From Litoditis marina (Eukaryota > Nematoda > Chromadorea > Rhabditida > Rhabditidae): DNA of 64,000 nt. The first letter of the stretch is position 1; each line of letters starts with the position of its first letter. Location of the stretch: the NCBI GenBank assembly GCA_964036275.1, contig OZ038437.1, positions 11,600,733 to 11,664,732 of the forward strand. Reading direction: 5' to 3'. The notes under the pieces were generated by a model. That model worked only from the letters and a program-made list of their open reading frames with translations, made no database searches and was not told the origin of the DNA. The translations under genes were made by a program, and so were the position numbers. This document shows positions 11,063 to 23,015 of this stretch, in pieces.

Positions 11063-13970
11063 GTTCGATTTGATTTTTCTCGCGAATCTATTCATACAGA
11101 TTTTCACCACCTATGGGCTGTAGTTTGATCGGAGAACACATCAGTTGGGATATTGTCGGACTGTGTTCGACAGTCAGTGGAGAACTGCCTATTACTATTT
11201 CAATACTATTGCCAAGCGGAGTTAACTATATAATATAATAAGTTTCTGCTAAATAACCTTTCCACAAACGAGTACTAGGAGAACAGTATAGGGGAGATAT
11301 GTTAGATATAAACTGTATTCATAGTAGAACATGACAAGTTAGCGATACAAGTTTATTATAATATAAATAATTATACGAGTAGTTATCTATGAGAGATAAC
11401 CGGAGAGAGCGAGTAGACCAGAGCGTATCCCATGGTGAGAGTAAGTTGAAGAGTGAGCTCCTCGTGTCTTCTTTCCACGTGCCAACACTGCATTAACATG
11501 TCTGGCGCTCACGTGCGCAGTCGCTATGCCAATAACCTGCGCCCGTGCAATATGCCAAGTTTAGGCTATGCCGAACAGACGGTAGGTAAAACACGTGACA
11601 ACAACTGCACGTGCAACACGTGTTCAATCGCGAATAAACATTCTATTCTATCTATTCTATACAGCGAGATCTGATCCCAAACACAGAAGAGAAAACAACA
11701 CTGAGCTTCCATAAGCGATGTAGGTTTTGCTTATCCCACTGGAAGTTACAGTGTCTAAACAGTGTATGTTATGCTGTCCCGCTATACTTAAGAATAAGAT
11801 AAAGAATATCTATTGAACCATTGTGATTCAAGTACAGAAGACTGAGTATTCTGACACCAAAAAGAACTCGATAGAGACCAACTGAAAAAAACCTCGAAAA
11901 ACGCAGAAGTAAGTGAAGGCACACTGTAAAGGGAAAATTACGGGACCCATCTACAGTGATATATTGAAATATGTCGATTAATAATAATAATCTTTTACGG
12001 CAACTATTTCAGCCGTGTGTTACTTTATTCATACAATTACAACATTGATCAATTTGTACTATCCGTAGAGAGAGAGGTCCGTAGAGAGAAACTAGGCATG
12101 GGTGAGCTCTATTACCAGCTCATGCGGTCCGATTGATGGTTTGTGGACTGACATCGGGGCCAGATTCGTTCAGCGTGCAAGACTGTAACCACAATGTTGA
12201 GTTGAGAACATGAATAGCTCAATTCATAGTAAACATTTCTAAAAAACGGCCAACTCGCCTGCGTATCTTTGATCTACACTCTCTCTCGTCTGCTGGCAAT
12301 CAATCAACAGCCGTTCGCCCCACATCTCAGACGATTCCCTGCCAACTAGCAAGCCACTGTTGTAGCGACCTCGACGAGAGAGTGTGCAGGTCAGAGAGAC
12401 GCAGACTATCGCAGCATGTCTGCGGCCTCATTGACCTGCGTGCCCTCTCGCTTTTGTAATCTGATATACAAAGAAAATTGGCTCCAATGCATTTGATATC
12501 GGTCAATCAATCGAGGCCTCCGCTGTCTGTCTCGGGAAAACGACGATTCTATAGAGATCGAGCATGACTCATGAAAGACTCATATTTTCGCACGAGTGGG
12601 CACTTTCGTTTGCGCCCCTATGGCAGTTTTTTGAAAAACGGTTCCGCTAGGAGCCGAGAATTTCTTTTTTTGTTAAGTTACTGAAACAGTACTCTCATGA
12701 CGTTCTCATGTGCATCACGTGAACTTATCATGAGTTCAGCCTACCTTTGCTAGAAGATTCCGGCACCTTCATCCCATCCTGCGTCTCTCTCTCTGCCTCA
12801 CTTTCTTGTCTCTTACATCCCGGCGGGATGTGAGAGCAGAGAAACAGTGTATGTTTCAGGAGACGCAGGGTGGGATGAAGGTGCAGGGATCTTCTAGCAT
12901 ACGTACTCAGAGAAATCGCTTCCCGCCCAGGTATCATCCTTTTCTATTGAACTCGTTACTTTGGAGCCAGTCAGAGTGAATACTCTAGTTTGTAGTTTGG
13001 TTTCTAATGAGGTTATATGAGTCTTTGTACAGTGTATGTACCCCTCTACCACGATCCCACTTATTTCCGTCTGAAACCGGTGAATTATGGCGTGTAGATC
13101 AAACTACGAAAATAATTTGGTCGGGTACTGTATATAATTGCAACTACATCTACAGTACACATAGAAATTCTCAGTTTTGTTTTCCAACACTCATAATTGG
13201 GATGGAGAAACTAATGCGAAACTACTCAAGCTTTTCGATAACATTTTCGTAACATTTTCCCAGAATTGAATTCAATGGTCAGTGGTCACGTACCAGTTAG
13301 CATTTAAATTACGTATCGTCGTTCACTTTGTCACTGCACGTTTCTGAGTTCTGCTGTGTTTAAGATGTTTCACGTGACTGTGGAATTAACTAACAGTAAG
13401 ATCACTTGCTGGACATCTTGTGTTCATACGGTGAGAGTCTCAGTAGGAATGATCTATAGTATTTCTGTCATAGTTCGCCTTTTGTGAACTGAAATGAAAA
13501 GGAGAATGATAGTTTTCAAACTGGTAGAAGAAAGTTTCCCCATAAACGTCAGTTGATTAAAACTTTTGGGTTTAGAATTTGAGAAAAAGTACGATCTCAT
13601 TATTTATCTCATTTCTTCTTTCAAGTCGTATAAGACAGAACGGTTGACTACCTTCTATGTTGCATCTTCGGTTAATTATTTCGCTTGAAAAGTTTCTTGA
13701 GAAAAGATTTCACGCGTGGTTAAGTTTGCGTCAGTCTCTTTCATCATAATCAGATATATAGGACAATTTCTCAGTACTGTAGCTCTTTCTTGGAACTTTC
13801 AAAAATTTCTAGTCTGATTAAATGTTTGGTTATAACGGTAATTCAACAGTTTATAGATTAGGGCCACAAGAGATAAATGTTGTGAACACAACAAATTATT
13901 TCCTGTTACATGGTGTGTAACATTTAGAACTGCTTTTTTTATGATTGTTCCAATATTAAATATCAATACT
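11063..13970. other. Intergenic region without a supported gene
   Basis: Only short AT-rich ORFs are present. About 12262-12500 holds a copy of the repeat with AGTGTGCAGGTCAGAGAGAC and its complement. 12750-12902 is a separate foldback element, listed on its own. About 13283-13397 is a dispersed repeat (TTTCTGAGTTCTGCTGTGTT, then TTTCACGTGACTGTG) that recurs at 40345-40460 and 48848-48957. GATCAAACTAC / GTAGTTTGATC pairs occur repeatedly here (for example 12990-13110) and across the window. Confidence 0.5.
12750..12902. repeat. Foldback element with CTAGAAGAT / ATCTTCTAG ends
   Basis: CTAGAAGATTCCGGCACC at the left pairs with GGTGCAGGGATCTTCTAG at the right; CATCCCATCCTGCGTCTC pairs with GAGACGCAGGGTGGGATG. 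Relatives are at 21715-21872, 34650-34812 and 40800-40942. Confidence 0.7.
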
Positions 13971-13990
13971 TTAGACACCGCCTAAAATCA

Positions 13991-14023
13991 ATGGAACTTC
14001 AAAAACATTTAGACACCGCCTAA
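13991..14023 (+). promoter_or_regulatory. Ten-codon upstream ORF created by a tandem duplication
   Basis: A unit of about 36 bp (TTAGACACCGCCTAAAATCA, then ATGGAACTTCAAA) occurs twice in tandem just before the chemoreceptor coding region. The first copy's ATG opens MELQKHLDTA and stops. The second copy's ATG starts the receptor (MELQMDNENF). If transcription begins upstream of 13991, this is a uORF five bases before the main start. An effect on translation is inference. Confidence 0.45.
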
Positions 14024-14028
14024 AATCA

Positions 14029-17000
14029 ATGGAACTTCAAATGGACAACGAAAACTTCACCTACTGTCCTGCTTACGACTTAAATCCTACAAACTTTATT
14101 CGAGCCATGCACATTGTATCATTTTTATCACTACCAATCAATATATTCACTTTTTATTGTATTCTTTATAAATCTACCCAGAATGCTATCTATAGAAGGT
14201 TTCTGCTGGTGTATCACACGCATTGTAGCGTCCTCGACTTTTATATGGGAGCTGCTATGGTGAGAACTTGAAATGTGAAATCAATAGAGAGAAATCGATT
14301 ACGGTGTTTGGCATGACGAATTGAAAAGTCACGTGAATGTGTAATACTCATCAGAAACCACTTAAATGCGAAGATAAAGTTCACCCTTTCCGATTCATTG
14401 TTTCATGCTCTTTGTCTACAACCCAGAATCACATTCCGCAAGTTAGTTCTACTAATATTATTTTCGGTCTTTTCAAAAACTGGACGGGACCGCACTTCAA
14501 AAACGCCTGCGCATACATGGAGCGGAACCACAGACCGAAAGTTTAGCAGAGGCTTTCCTTTCAAAATAGTAACGAACCGATGTATTTGTTCCCTGGCAGT
14601 GTAGCAATCCCTCCAATCTCACGAAAAGTTCATATGAGTTTCTCATGAGATACCTGATGAGCATCTCGTGAACTCTCAATGTTGCAGCATAGCAATCAAT
14701 AGAATCTCATGAGAAGCTCATGCGAATAGCTCATGAGGTATCTCATGAGAGTTTTGAGGGATTGCTACGCCGCCAGTAAATATGCGTCTTTCTTTCGGTT
14801 CCAACTCCAAATTTTAGATACCAGTTGGTTTTCCTCCATTTAGTGTGGTGTATGCGGCAGGATTTCTTCGACTTATACCATGGATAAGCCCGAAGGTAGG
14901 AAAATTTGAAAAAGAAAATCACGCGTAAAGGCCCTGCTGTCTACTCAGACAGAACCTGGGGTAGTTAGAGGGGGATATAAGGGGGAGTGGCTTATCGGTT
15001 CAGGCCTGGCTCGCAATTCAAATGCGGCGCGCCATTTTTCATGTTTTCAATGCGGCAAAACTGCGGTTTAAATTTGATATAATCGAATTTTGAGTTGAAA
15101 AATGAGAATTAGTGAGAAAATTTGATATAAATTCATATATTTTCTCATACTTTGCTGGAAGATGAAGGAGTTCAGTTATTAGAATATGGGACCTAGCTAC
15201 GTAGTCTAGAGTTCGTTAACGCAAGACTTGGTACCAGATTTTTCACGACTAAGTCGCCCGATATATGTCACAGCATCATAGTCAACGTGCTGACGAGAGA
15301 GTGTGCGGAAAATGATACGCAGACAAACTTCCATACTGTATACGATAGTTGCAGAAAGCCAGTTCAGAACGGAAATAATACGTGGAAATGAAAAGAACTA
15401 TATAGTTCCGGTCATTCCTACTGAGATTCGGCAGCATGCCAATGGATTTCCCAGGCTATTTTTAACCACTTTGGAGTTTTCCGAAAACCTGCAAATCTTA
15501 GTCAGCGGTTGCTCAATTTCTTAAGGTCATGTAAATGAAAAATGTCTTTGGAATACTCATATCTGCTTTAATAAGTAGTAATTCGAAAATCTTGGCACGA
15601 TGCCAATGGGTCTCAGTGGGGACGAAACGAACTGTACCCTCGACAATCATGTGTGAGTTTACAACTTTCAGGCCCTGACCTCTGGTATATATTTTGTGAT
15701 AGCACTGGTTTTGACCTCGATCATTCATCTATTTTTCGTGCGCTGGCAACTGTTATTACCAAATAATCATTTCTTTTCTCTCAAAAAGAGGGGAAAATCA
15801 GTATTTATATCTTTGACCTACATCGTTTTTGTGGGCGTGGCCTTGATTCCGGTGGTAGTTGACACTAACATGGCCGAGGAGTTGGAACACGTGAGGAAGG
15901 TACGGATTTCAATTTTTGTCATAAAATAGTTGGTGATTGCGACTGTTGGTACTATGGTTCTCACAGTTGACCCGAAACTCATAACTCTTATCCTAAACAT
16001 TTTGGGGTCCGTATTTCGAGGAAGGTTCTTAACGTTGACCCGAATCTCTATGAACTTGATACCAACCCTGACATTCCATCCACATCTTTAATATTCGAGG
16101 TGAACATAACAATTTTGACATACCCCCACTTTTCTTGTATTGAACTGCCTCTGAGCAATTGAAGTTTGACCCCCCCCCCCCGTTCTCGGTTTTTCTAGTT
16201 TTAACATGAGTTGGGGGTTGAAGACCAAAGGAGGACTCAACTGCAATGAGGGGGAGGTAGAATATTAATTGTTCTCAGACGTATTTTTCAGACGTATTCA
16301 TGTATGGTAGAAGTTCTCAACTATCCCGGTATCGTCTACTTCACGTTGGACGCAATACGGATTTACGTATACTTCTGTATAACTTTTCTGATGATCGGAA
16401 CCTTTATTCTGATATTCTTTGTGGTTCACTCGTTCATTATTTTACATGGTGTTCAGTCACAAATTTCCGAGGCTACCAAAAGAATGCAGACTAGATTTCT
16501 GGTGTCGCTTATTGCCCAGGTTTTAGTTTCATTCAATTTTTCCAAATTTTAAAAACGTGAAAACCTGAGTATATAATCGAAGTGACGTGAGAAGCTTGAA
16601 ACACGTGAAAAACGTGAAATTCTCGTAAATAGAGATCTCACGTTCCGTGTTCAATTTTTAATCAGTTGTTATCTTCAAATTCATCGATTTTTATATATTG
16701 CTCGCTGTTTCATTTTCTTTAAACATCAATTCATAAGCTACTTATTTCGTCGCGAACTCGATTGTTATACCGAACATTGATAAACTCACTATTATTAGTA
16801 TGATAATAAAATCTTGCTCTTTCTGAAGCCCATACGGTGCTATTGGCCCTATCGCACCGTGTTTCTCGTTCTTGATGCTGCACACTCGAAAATACAAAAT
16901 CAAATCTTTTGAGATCGAACCGTAACACAGATGAACAGCCGTATCAACGTCTTGATGTTTTTGTACTCTCTAACTAACAGAATTAACAGTTTTTCCGCCG

Positions 17001-17821
17001 ATCACCGATACGTTGCACGTTGCCTAAAATAATGTAAACTGAAACATTTTTTCTGGATGGTCAAAAGCTGGAGTTTGAGCTCATTTTTCCAGATTCTAAA
17101 ATGTCATTTTCCAGATCTTCATCCCATTTATGGTAATAACCGTTCCTGGAATATGTGTACTGTACAATCAGTTGACCATTCAATTCGGCTTGCAAGGTAA
17201 TCAGTTTTTTGAGCTGATTTCAAGAAGTTTTACAAAACTGACTGTTTTAAGTCATGGTACATATATTGTATTGGCTTCCAAAAGTGATGCAGTTCTGATG
17301 CCGTCAAGGTAGTAGGATTTTGGAAGGTTTCTGTAAAGATTCGTGAGTATAAGTCGATGAAAAAAGCTCAGAAATTGTCAGACAAGTCCAAATTCATGGA
17401 AAAAGTACCCCATTATTCTAAGTTCTGACGTGCTACACATTCACACGTTTCACGTGTCGTTAAATGCAACTAGTATTTTCTCTAAGTATGTTGAACCTCA
17501 TGGCATCCCTTTATCAACTAGCAATTAATCAAAAGGTCAACGACAAAGTGGAAAATAGTCTCACGTTTTGGAATTCGGCGTGTGTCACACGTTTCACGCT
17601 GACTGCTAATTTAGCTAGCAATTTCAGATTCACTGAATCGTTGCGTGGTCGCTATTGCCTGTCATGGTACAATTAGCTCCATCTCGATTCTGCTCACAAA
17701 CGCGCCCTATCGCAATTTTATTCGAGAAAAACTGAGCAGATTTTCTAGCGGAAACGACGTTGGAAATGTGGTCATGCTACGAAGACATACTGTTTCAGGA
17801 ATTGTACTTCATATTCAGTAG
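14029..17821 (+). CDS. Serpentine chemoreceptor, class H-like (Srh), six exons
   Basis: Exons are 14029-14259, 14818-14895, 15672-15899, 16292-16519, 17115-17196 and 17628-17821; all phases fit and give 346 codons. It is predicted to be a seven-pass chemosensory GPCR of sensory cilia. Srh-type features are an N-terminal segment with HIVSFLSLPINIFTFYCIL, a SEATKRMQTRFL cytoplasmic stretch before TM6 (QIFIPFMVITVPG), and near the C-terminus HGTISSISILL followed by NAPYRNF (about residues 295-313). Family length is normally about 330-350. No stop or frameshift is seen, so it looks intact. Exon 4 has two acceptors 13 bp apart (TTCTCAG and TTTTTCAG, both followed by ACGTATT); only the second keeps the frame. 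Srh versus Sri cannot be settled without a profile search. Confidence 0.85.
14593..14776. repeat. Short foldback with CTGGCGGCGTAGCAATCCC-type ends
   Basis: This lies in intron 1 of the chemoreceptor. GTAGCAATCCCTCC at the left pairs with GAGGGATTGCTACGCCGCC at the right. The interior is rich in CTCATGAG palindromes. It is a small relative of 27691-27874, and its ends match the much larger element 21965-24796. Confidence 0.7.
15398..15640. repeat. Intron-borne repeat related to 7908-8133
   Basis: It starts TTCCGGTCATTCCTACTGAG and ends AATGGGTCTCAGTGG, then ACGAACTGTA. The middle (CACTTTGGAGTTTT..., AAATCTTGGCACGATGCCAA) is shared with 7908-8133. It lies just upstream of chemoreceptor exon 3. 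Confidence 0.6.
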
Positions 17822-18545
17822 TTTCGTCTGAAATAGTTGTTATTGTATGATTATAAACATTGTTTTGTATGAGTTATTGTGAATGAGTGATGAAGTTGTG
17901 AAGTTTAAAAGACCTTTTTTCGGCAATAACTTGTAGAAATTCTAGCGGAAATGCCGTAGGAAATGTGGTCATGTTGCGCAGACATACTGTTTCTGGAATT
18001 GTACTTCATATTCAGTAGCATCGTTTGAAATAGTTGTTATTGTATGATTATAAACATTGTTTTGTATGAGTTATTGTGAATGAGTGATGAAGTTGTAAAG
18101 TTTAGAAGACCCTTTTTCGGCAATAACTTGTAGAAATTCTAGCGGAAACGCCGTAGGAAATGTGGTCATGTTGCGAAGACATACTGTTCCTGGAATTGTA
18201 CTTCATACCTAATAGGTTTTTTTTGAAACAGTATTCTCATTGTTTACGAGTGTATGGTGAAAAATAAAATGGTACTTCATATTTAATAGGTTTGGTTGGA
18301 AAATGTTTGTTGATGTATGATGAATCATTGTTTGGATGAGTTATTGTGAATGTATGATCGAGTTGTCAAGTTCAACTTGGGAAACCATCTGCCCACAAAA
18401 GACCTTTTTTCGGCAAGCTTGTAAAAATTCTAGCGGAAACGCTGTTGGAAATGTGGTCATGTTGCGCAGACATACTGCTTCTTTTTGTTTCTGTTTCTGC
18501 TGTTTCTGGAATTGTACTTCATATTCCGTAGATTTGGTTGAATAA
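17745..18545 (+). repeat. Four tandem copies of the chemoreceptor gene's 3' end
   Basis: The segment TCTAGCGGAAACGNCGT through the stop codon recurs at 17745, 17941, 18138 and 18429. The spacing is about 196, 197 and 291 bp. The first copy is the real end of exon 6. Copies two and three still read SSGNAVGNVVMLRRHTV...GIVLH and then a stop without frameshift. The fourth has a TTTCTGTTTCTGC insertion. The 3' flanking sequence is duplicated along with the coding part. AATAAA polyadenylation hexamers appear at about 18263 and 18541, so the copies may lie in the 3' UTR. Confidence 0.75.
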
Positions 18546-18779
18546 ACATGTTATTGAATTATCGCATTGTACTGTATACATGATTGTAAATGTATGCTCA
18601 GGTTGTGAAAAGTTGGAAAATCTCAGTTTTCGTAACTTCCCGAGAAGATTGAAGTAGAAATTATTAAATTGCTGTTTGAAATGGGGACATGCTACACAGG
18701 CAAACTCTGAAATTTTACTTTATGGTTGATAGGTTTGGTGATAGGATCGGAATTTTAAAATAAGTAATTGTTATATAAA

Positions 18780-19739
18780 TATAAGACGCTCCAATCTAAA
18801 TGGTTTCCATTTTAGATAATTTTTCGGAAAACCTCAAAATATTGTGCATCATCAGACTTGTCCGATATTTTTTCTGAAATGTCCAATTCTTCTAATTCTT
18901 GTGTCGCTCTCATTTGGAGCGCAGATAAAACTACCGAATACTTGTATTTTTCGAAATCCTCTGCCACAATTATTTTCCTTTCAGAACATTATAACACACG
19001 TTTTCGCAGTTGAAAACAGTGTGAAAAAATGTGCCCAAAAAATTGTAGTGTGAAAAAATGTGGCCAAAAAATAGTAGTGTGAAAAATTGAGCCCAAAAAA
19101 TTGAAGTGTGAAAAATTGTGACACATTTGTTTCTCTAAAGAGAGTTAGTTCGTATGTCTCTCGCGCGAAAGTGCTGTGATACTCTTTGACACAGCTCTCA
19201 ATGATCCGTATCTTGTTATGGTTTCGAATCCTGCGGATCTGTCTCGCCTGTTCTTTCTCTGCGTCTCTTTCTCTAATTGGGCGATGCTCTCGATGCGCGC
19301 TCGTTTCTCTGCGTCTCATTGCTCTAATCGCCAATACTAGATACGGCGCAGTCAGGGGGGTATGGAAGGGAACATTAGTATCGCGCGAGTGGTTCAGTAA
19401 TAACCTCTCTTGCTGGAACATGTACAATATTTGGAGAAGTGAAAAAATGAGCCCAAAAAATTGTAGGTGTGAAAAATTGTGACACGATTTTTTGAGAGAT
19501 TTGTGAAAACTGCAATGTTTTGTGACACACTTTTTTTCAATTTCCTGAATCGGGGCACAGCGATTCGATCGTTTGGTTTTTAGTTTAAACTTCAAATAAA
19601 TGGGGACTACCCGATGTCCAATCAGAAATAATTTAAAAAAGTGATAACTCTTCGATGGTTAAAAGTCTCATCCTAAAAATTTCATGAAATCACTAGGATT
19701 TCCTGATTTCCGAAACCATTTAGATTGGAGCGTCTTATA
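18780..19739. mobile_element. DNA transposon-like element with perfect 28-bp terminal inverted repeats
   Basis: TATAAGACGCTCCAATCTAA at 18780 continues for 28 bp and is matched perfectly by the complement ending at 19739. Flanking TA/AT bases suggest a TA target site. The interior has an inner inverted pair made of GTGTGAAAAATTG and TTTTTTGGGC strings at both sides. A minus-strand ORF of 204 codons (18981-19595) is composed largely of these repeats (SQFFTLQFFGLNFSHYYF type), and I do not accept it as a transposase. The perfect ends imply recent insertion. The class is unassigned. Confidence 0.7.
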
Positions 19740-20209
19740 TTAGAAAAACAAAATGGAAATGTTATTGTGATAATAGAGTATAAGTTAATAGACTAATATG
19801 TTTAAAAAGTTATAATTAAGTTAACAGTAATCTAGAAAGAAAAGAAAATTTTTCTTATATTAATTAAAATTTATGGGTTAAATTTTGTTTGCATCGTTTC
19901 GCCGTTAAATCTCGACGATGCTATTCTAGTTGGTGGTTACGGCATCTTCAGGAGATTCCACCAACTAGAATTTAAGTGTAATCGAACGAGTTAATATGTT
20001 ATATGTATCATGAGGTTGTATAAATTGGCAAACTGCAGTTTTGTAACCATCTGAGTAAACATTTTAGTGGAACCGCCGTTAGATATCTCCATATTTGACA
20101 AGTTTTGTTAAATTTAGTTAATATTATATAAATATGTACTGTGAGGTGGTGCACAGTTCGGTTTTCTTTCTGCCCACCTATATTAGTGCACTAATTCTCA
20201 GCTAGTGAT

Positions 20210-20770
20210 GGAAGTAGAAATGAATACTGTTTGCAACGAGAGATTTGAAGATTGATGCTTACTTATAGTACGCAAATAGGTTGACTCAATGTGTAGGCTC
20301 AGAGATAATCATAATATGGTACAGATTATCAACGACTTCCGAAAGATTAGACAACATATATCACCGAAAATCTAGTCACCATCAGTTTTACTGAGACTCC
20401 TACAGTTAGATTACAAAATTTCAGTCCATTTCAACTATGTTGATTCCATCGAAATGATTATCAACATTTGTGTTCGGTTCAAATTGAGCTCAGTTATTAT
20501 AAAGATCGTATAAGTACTATAAGTACTGTAGTGCTCTCAGAAGGGATGACTTTCACTATACTAGTTCTCAGCTTGTGATGTCAAAGGAAGTGAAAAATGG
20601 TACTGTTCTCAACGAGGATTCAGAGATTGATGCTTACTTATAGTACGTAAATAGGTTGACTCAATGTGGTGTATTTCGAGCAAATGAGCATGTAGGCTCA
20701 GAGATACATCATAATATGGTACAGATTATCGACGACTTCCGAAAGATTAGACAACACACACTACAGATCT
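20210..20770 (+). repeat. Direct duplication about 370 bp apart
   Basis: GATGCTTACTTATAGTACG through GATTAGACAACA occurs at about 20256-20360 and again at 20626-20760. The second copy has an extra GTGTATTTCGAGCAAATGAG segment. Upstream TTCTCAGC...GTGATG is also duplicated. The spacer holds a CTGAGACTCCTACAG-type MITE fragment, so the duplication probably flanks or predates its insertion. Confidence 0.6.
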
Positions 20771-20841
20771 ACAGGAAGTATTTATTTTTAATACACTACA
20801 AATACAGTTTTAGAAAATTATCATTTTCTCTCTCTTACTGC

Positions 20842-21237
20842 TATAGTTCGTCGCCAACGGAAAAGCGGGAGGGTACTGTATATCTCAGTTTTTCCTGTGT
20901 ACGCGAACACATGACTTCGACTCTGAAGATTTCCGGTTATGTGCTCTATAGGATTTGTCAAACCGTTGGGGATACCGTACCATTGATTTTGTATGGTACG
21001 GGGTTGGCGAGAGGCCAGTCAGTCTGCGTATCATAGATCTACACACTCTCTCAACTGCTGGCAAATAATCAACGACCGCTCGCCCCGCATCGCTCAATCA
21101 ATCGAACCCTCTGCTGTCTCTATGAGGAAAATGGCGACTATAATAGCGCCGCGGTTAGCGCCATGCCACGAAACTTTTGCTCGCAGGTTCGATTCCGATG
21201 AGAGACATAAATTTATAAATTTGGCCCTCACTATATG
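20842..21237 (+). repeat. tRNA-derived repeat, copy 4, split by an insertion
   Basis: The 5' half (TATAGTTCGTCGCCAACGG to GTTATGTGCTCTATAG) is at 20842-20950. The 3' half is at about 21138-21237: A-box-like TAGCGCCGCGGTTAGCGCC, perfect B-box GGTTCGATTCC, and the tail ATTTATAAATTTGGC. About 190 bp in between contains a copy of the repeat with CAGTCTGCGTATCATAG / CACACTCTCTC motifs (also at 7796, 12262, 33322 and 38795). Confidence 0.65.
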
Positions 21238-21714
21238 GGAGGTAGCATTCTAAATTCGAATTCGTGAAAATAGAATAGTAGTTGACGTGAAAATAGAATA
21301 GTAGTTGAAAATGAGTGTTTCTATGAGAAAAAACAAATTCTGAATCGTTTGAATGCTCAATTCGAAAACAAATCCCATACTCTGACGAATTTGAAGATTT
21401 GATTTTACTTACATAATTGTTATTGCACTACTAATTGTTAAATTTGTTCATTACTCACTTCTTAAAGTATTTTAAGAGACCTAAGTACCTAAATCTTGAG
21501 TCGAATCAAATAATTAAAGTTCCTAATCACTGAAGTATCTTAAATTTGTGGAAAATGTTAGAGACTACATTGAAATCGTAACTGAGAGCACGTTGCGTGT
21601 GACTCCGGAATACAACTTAAAAAGGAACAGCTCGTGATATTCGAGGGAAAGGTTTTATTTAACTTTGTTCTATTCCAGCTGAGACTCCGACAGAGTGAAC
21701 ACAGAGTGAACACG

Positions 21715-21872
21715 TATGCTAGAAGATCCCGTCACCTTCATTTCTGCGTCTCTCGCTCTGCCTTACTATTTCGCTTCACTTGTATTCTGGCCGGATGTAG
21801 GTGCATAGAAATAGCGTATGTTTGAGAAGACGCAGAATGGGATGAAGATTGCGGGATCTTCTAGCATACGTA
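21715..21872. repeat. Foldback element with CGTATGCTAGAAGATC ends
   Basis: CGTATGCTAGAAGATCCCG at the left pairs with CGGGATCTTCTAGCATACG (with one change) at the right. The interior TTCATTTCTGCGTCTC pairs with GAGA-CGCAGAATGGGATGAA. It is the best-preserved copy of the family. Confidence 0.7.
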
Positions 21873-23015
21873 CTCATAACTATCAGGCAGTTTTTTCTTC
21901 GACTCTAATTTCCGGTGAAAAATAGTGTTTTATGAAAATGGAATAGTGTTGGAGTGTGCATCAGCCGGCGTAGCAATCCCCCCGAAACCGATCAGTTAGC
22001 TCATATCACCTCTCATCGAGGTACCTCACCGAACTCTATCAACTTTCTCCTATCCTAAACCATTAGTATCGATTGTGGGTGCTGGAACTTCTCATGGAGC
22101 GTACTTTTTGCCCAAGACCTCAAAGAATTGATATAATGTCGATTTCAAGCGAGAGTGCGCATAGAGAGTGCATCAAAACAGGAGGGTGCTCGTGTGCCGG
22201 AAAAAACCGCACCTAGTATGTTTTAGATACGTTTACCACGCGGTTTGGCTCGTTTTGAATGACCTTTTTCGGATGATTATTGTAGTTTGGTTTGTACTTT
22301 GTTGGAAGAGAATAGAAAACTTATTGGAACCTCGCTCAATTTACATAGATTTTCGCATTCGAATGACTGAAATAGAAAGCGTGCGAATTATGAAATTAAG
22401 ACTGAAAGTAAGACGAGCTAGTTTTAGTTCTGTATTAATGTCATGTGTAAATTATATTCGTAAATAAAGTAGTTAGGTGAAGTTGAAAACTTGGTTTTTC
22501 AAGTATGATTTCTTGATTGATTAAATTCTTGAATCGCGTTATATAGTTCACGTAATTTCTACTCCAACTCTTACTACACATTCAAACCAGTGCCCTTTCC
22601 TGATGCAAACTTCAACTTCTCGAAAAAAAAAGTTTTGCATTCTCTCTCTGATAGAGAATCATAATCTGAAGCAAACAATTTAAACCTCCCCGATAAGTAT
22701 TTACGTTAGAAAAACGGACTCAAGATTTTTTGTCTTCCTGTAGCAGTCTCCGTAGGAATGCAAGTGGCTAAATTTTGGGTTGTTAGATGTTCAGTGCGAA
22801 TTGAGTTGATTTGCGAAGAATTTTGTGAAAGATACATTTTCAGTTTTGGGTGTTCAATAAAGCACTCAGTTATTTCGGCATTATTTTGATATTATTTAAA
22901 CTCTTAATTCATCGGTCAATTCCAATTTATACCCTATTTTAAACTTGTTATCTTGATATCATTTGAAAAATGAAGTCCATCCATAAGATAATGAGCCATC
23001 AATTATGCGAGCAAC

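Noticed and set aside
18981..19595. 204-codon minus ORF as a transposase
   Set aside because: It is largely made of the element's own inverted repeats (FFTLQFFGLNFSH strings) and has no catalytic motif I can see.
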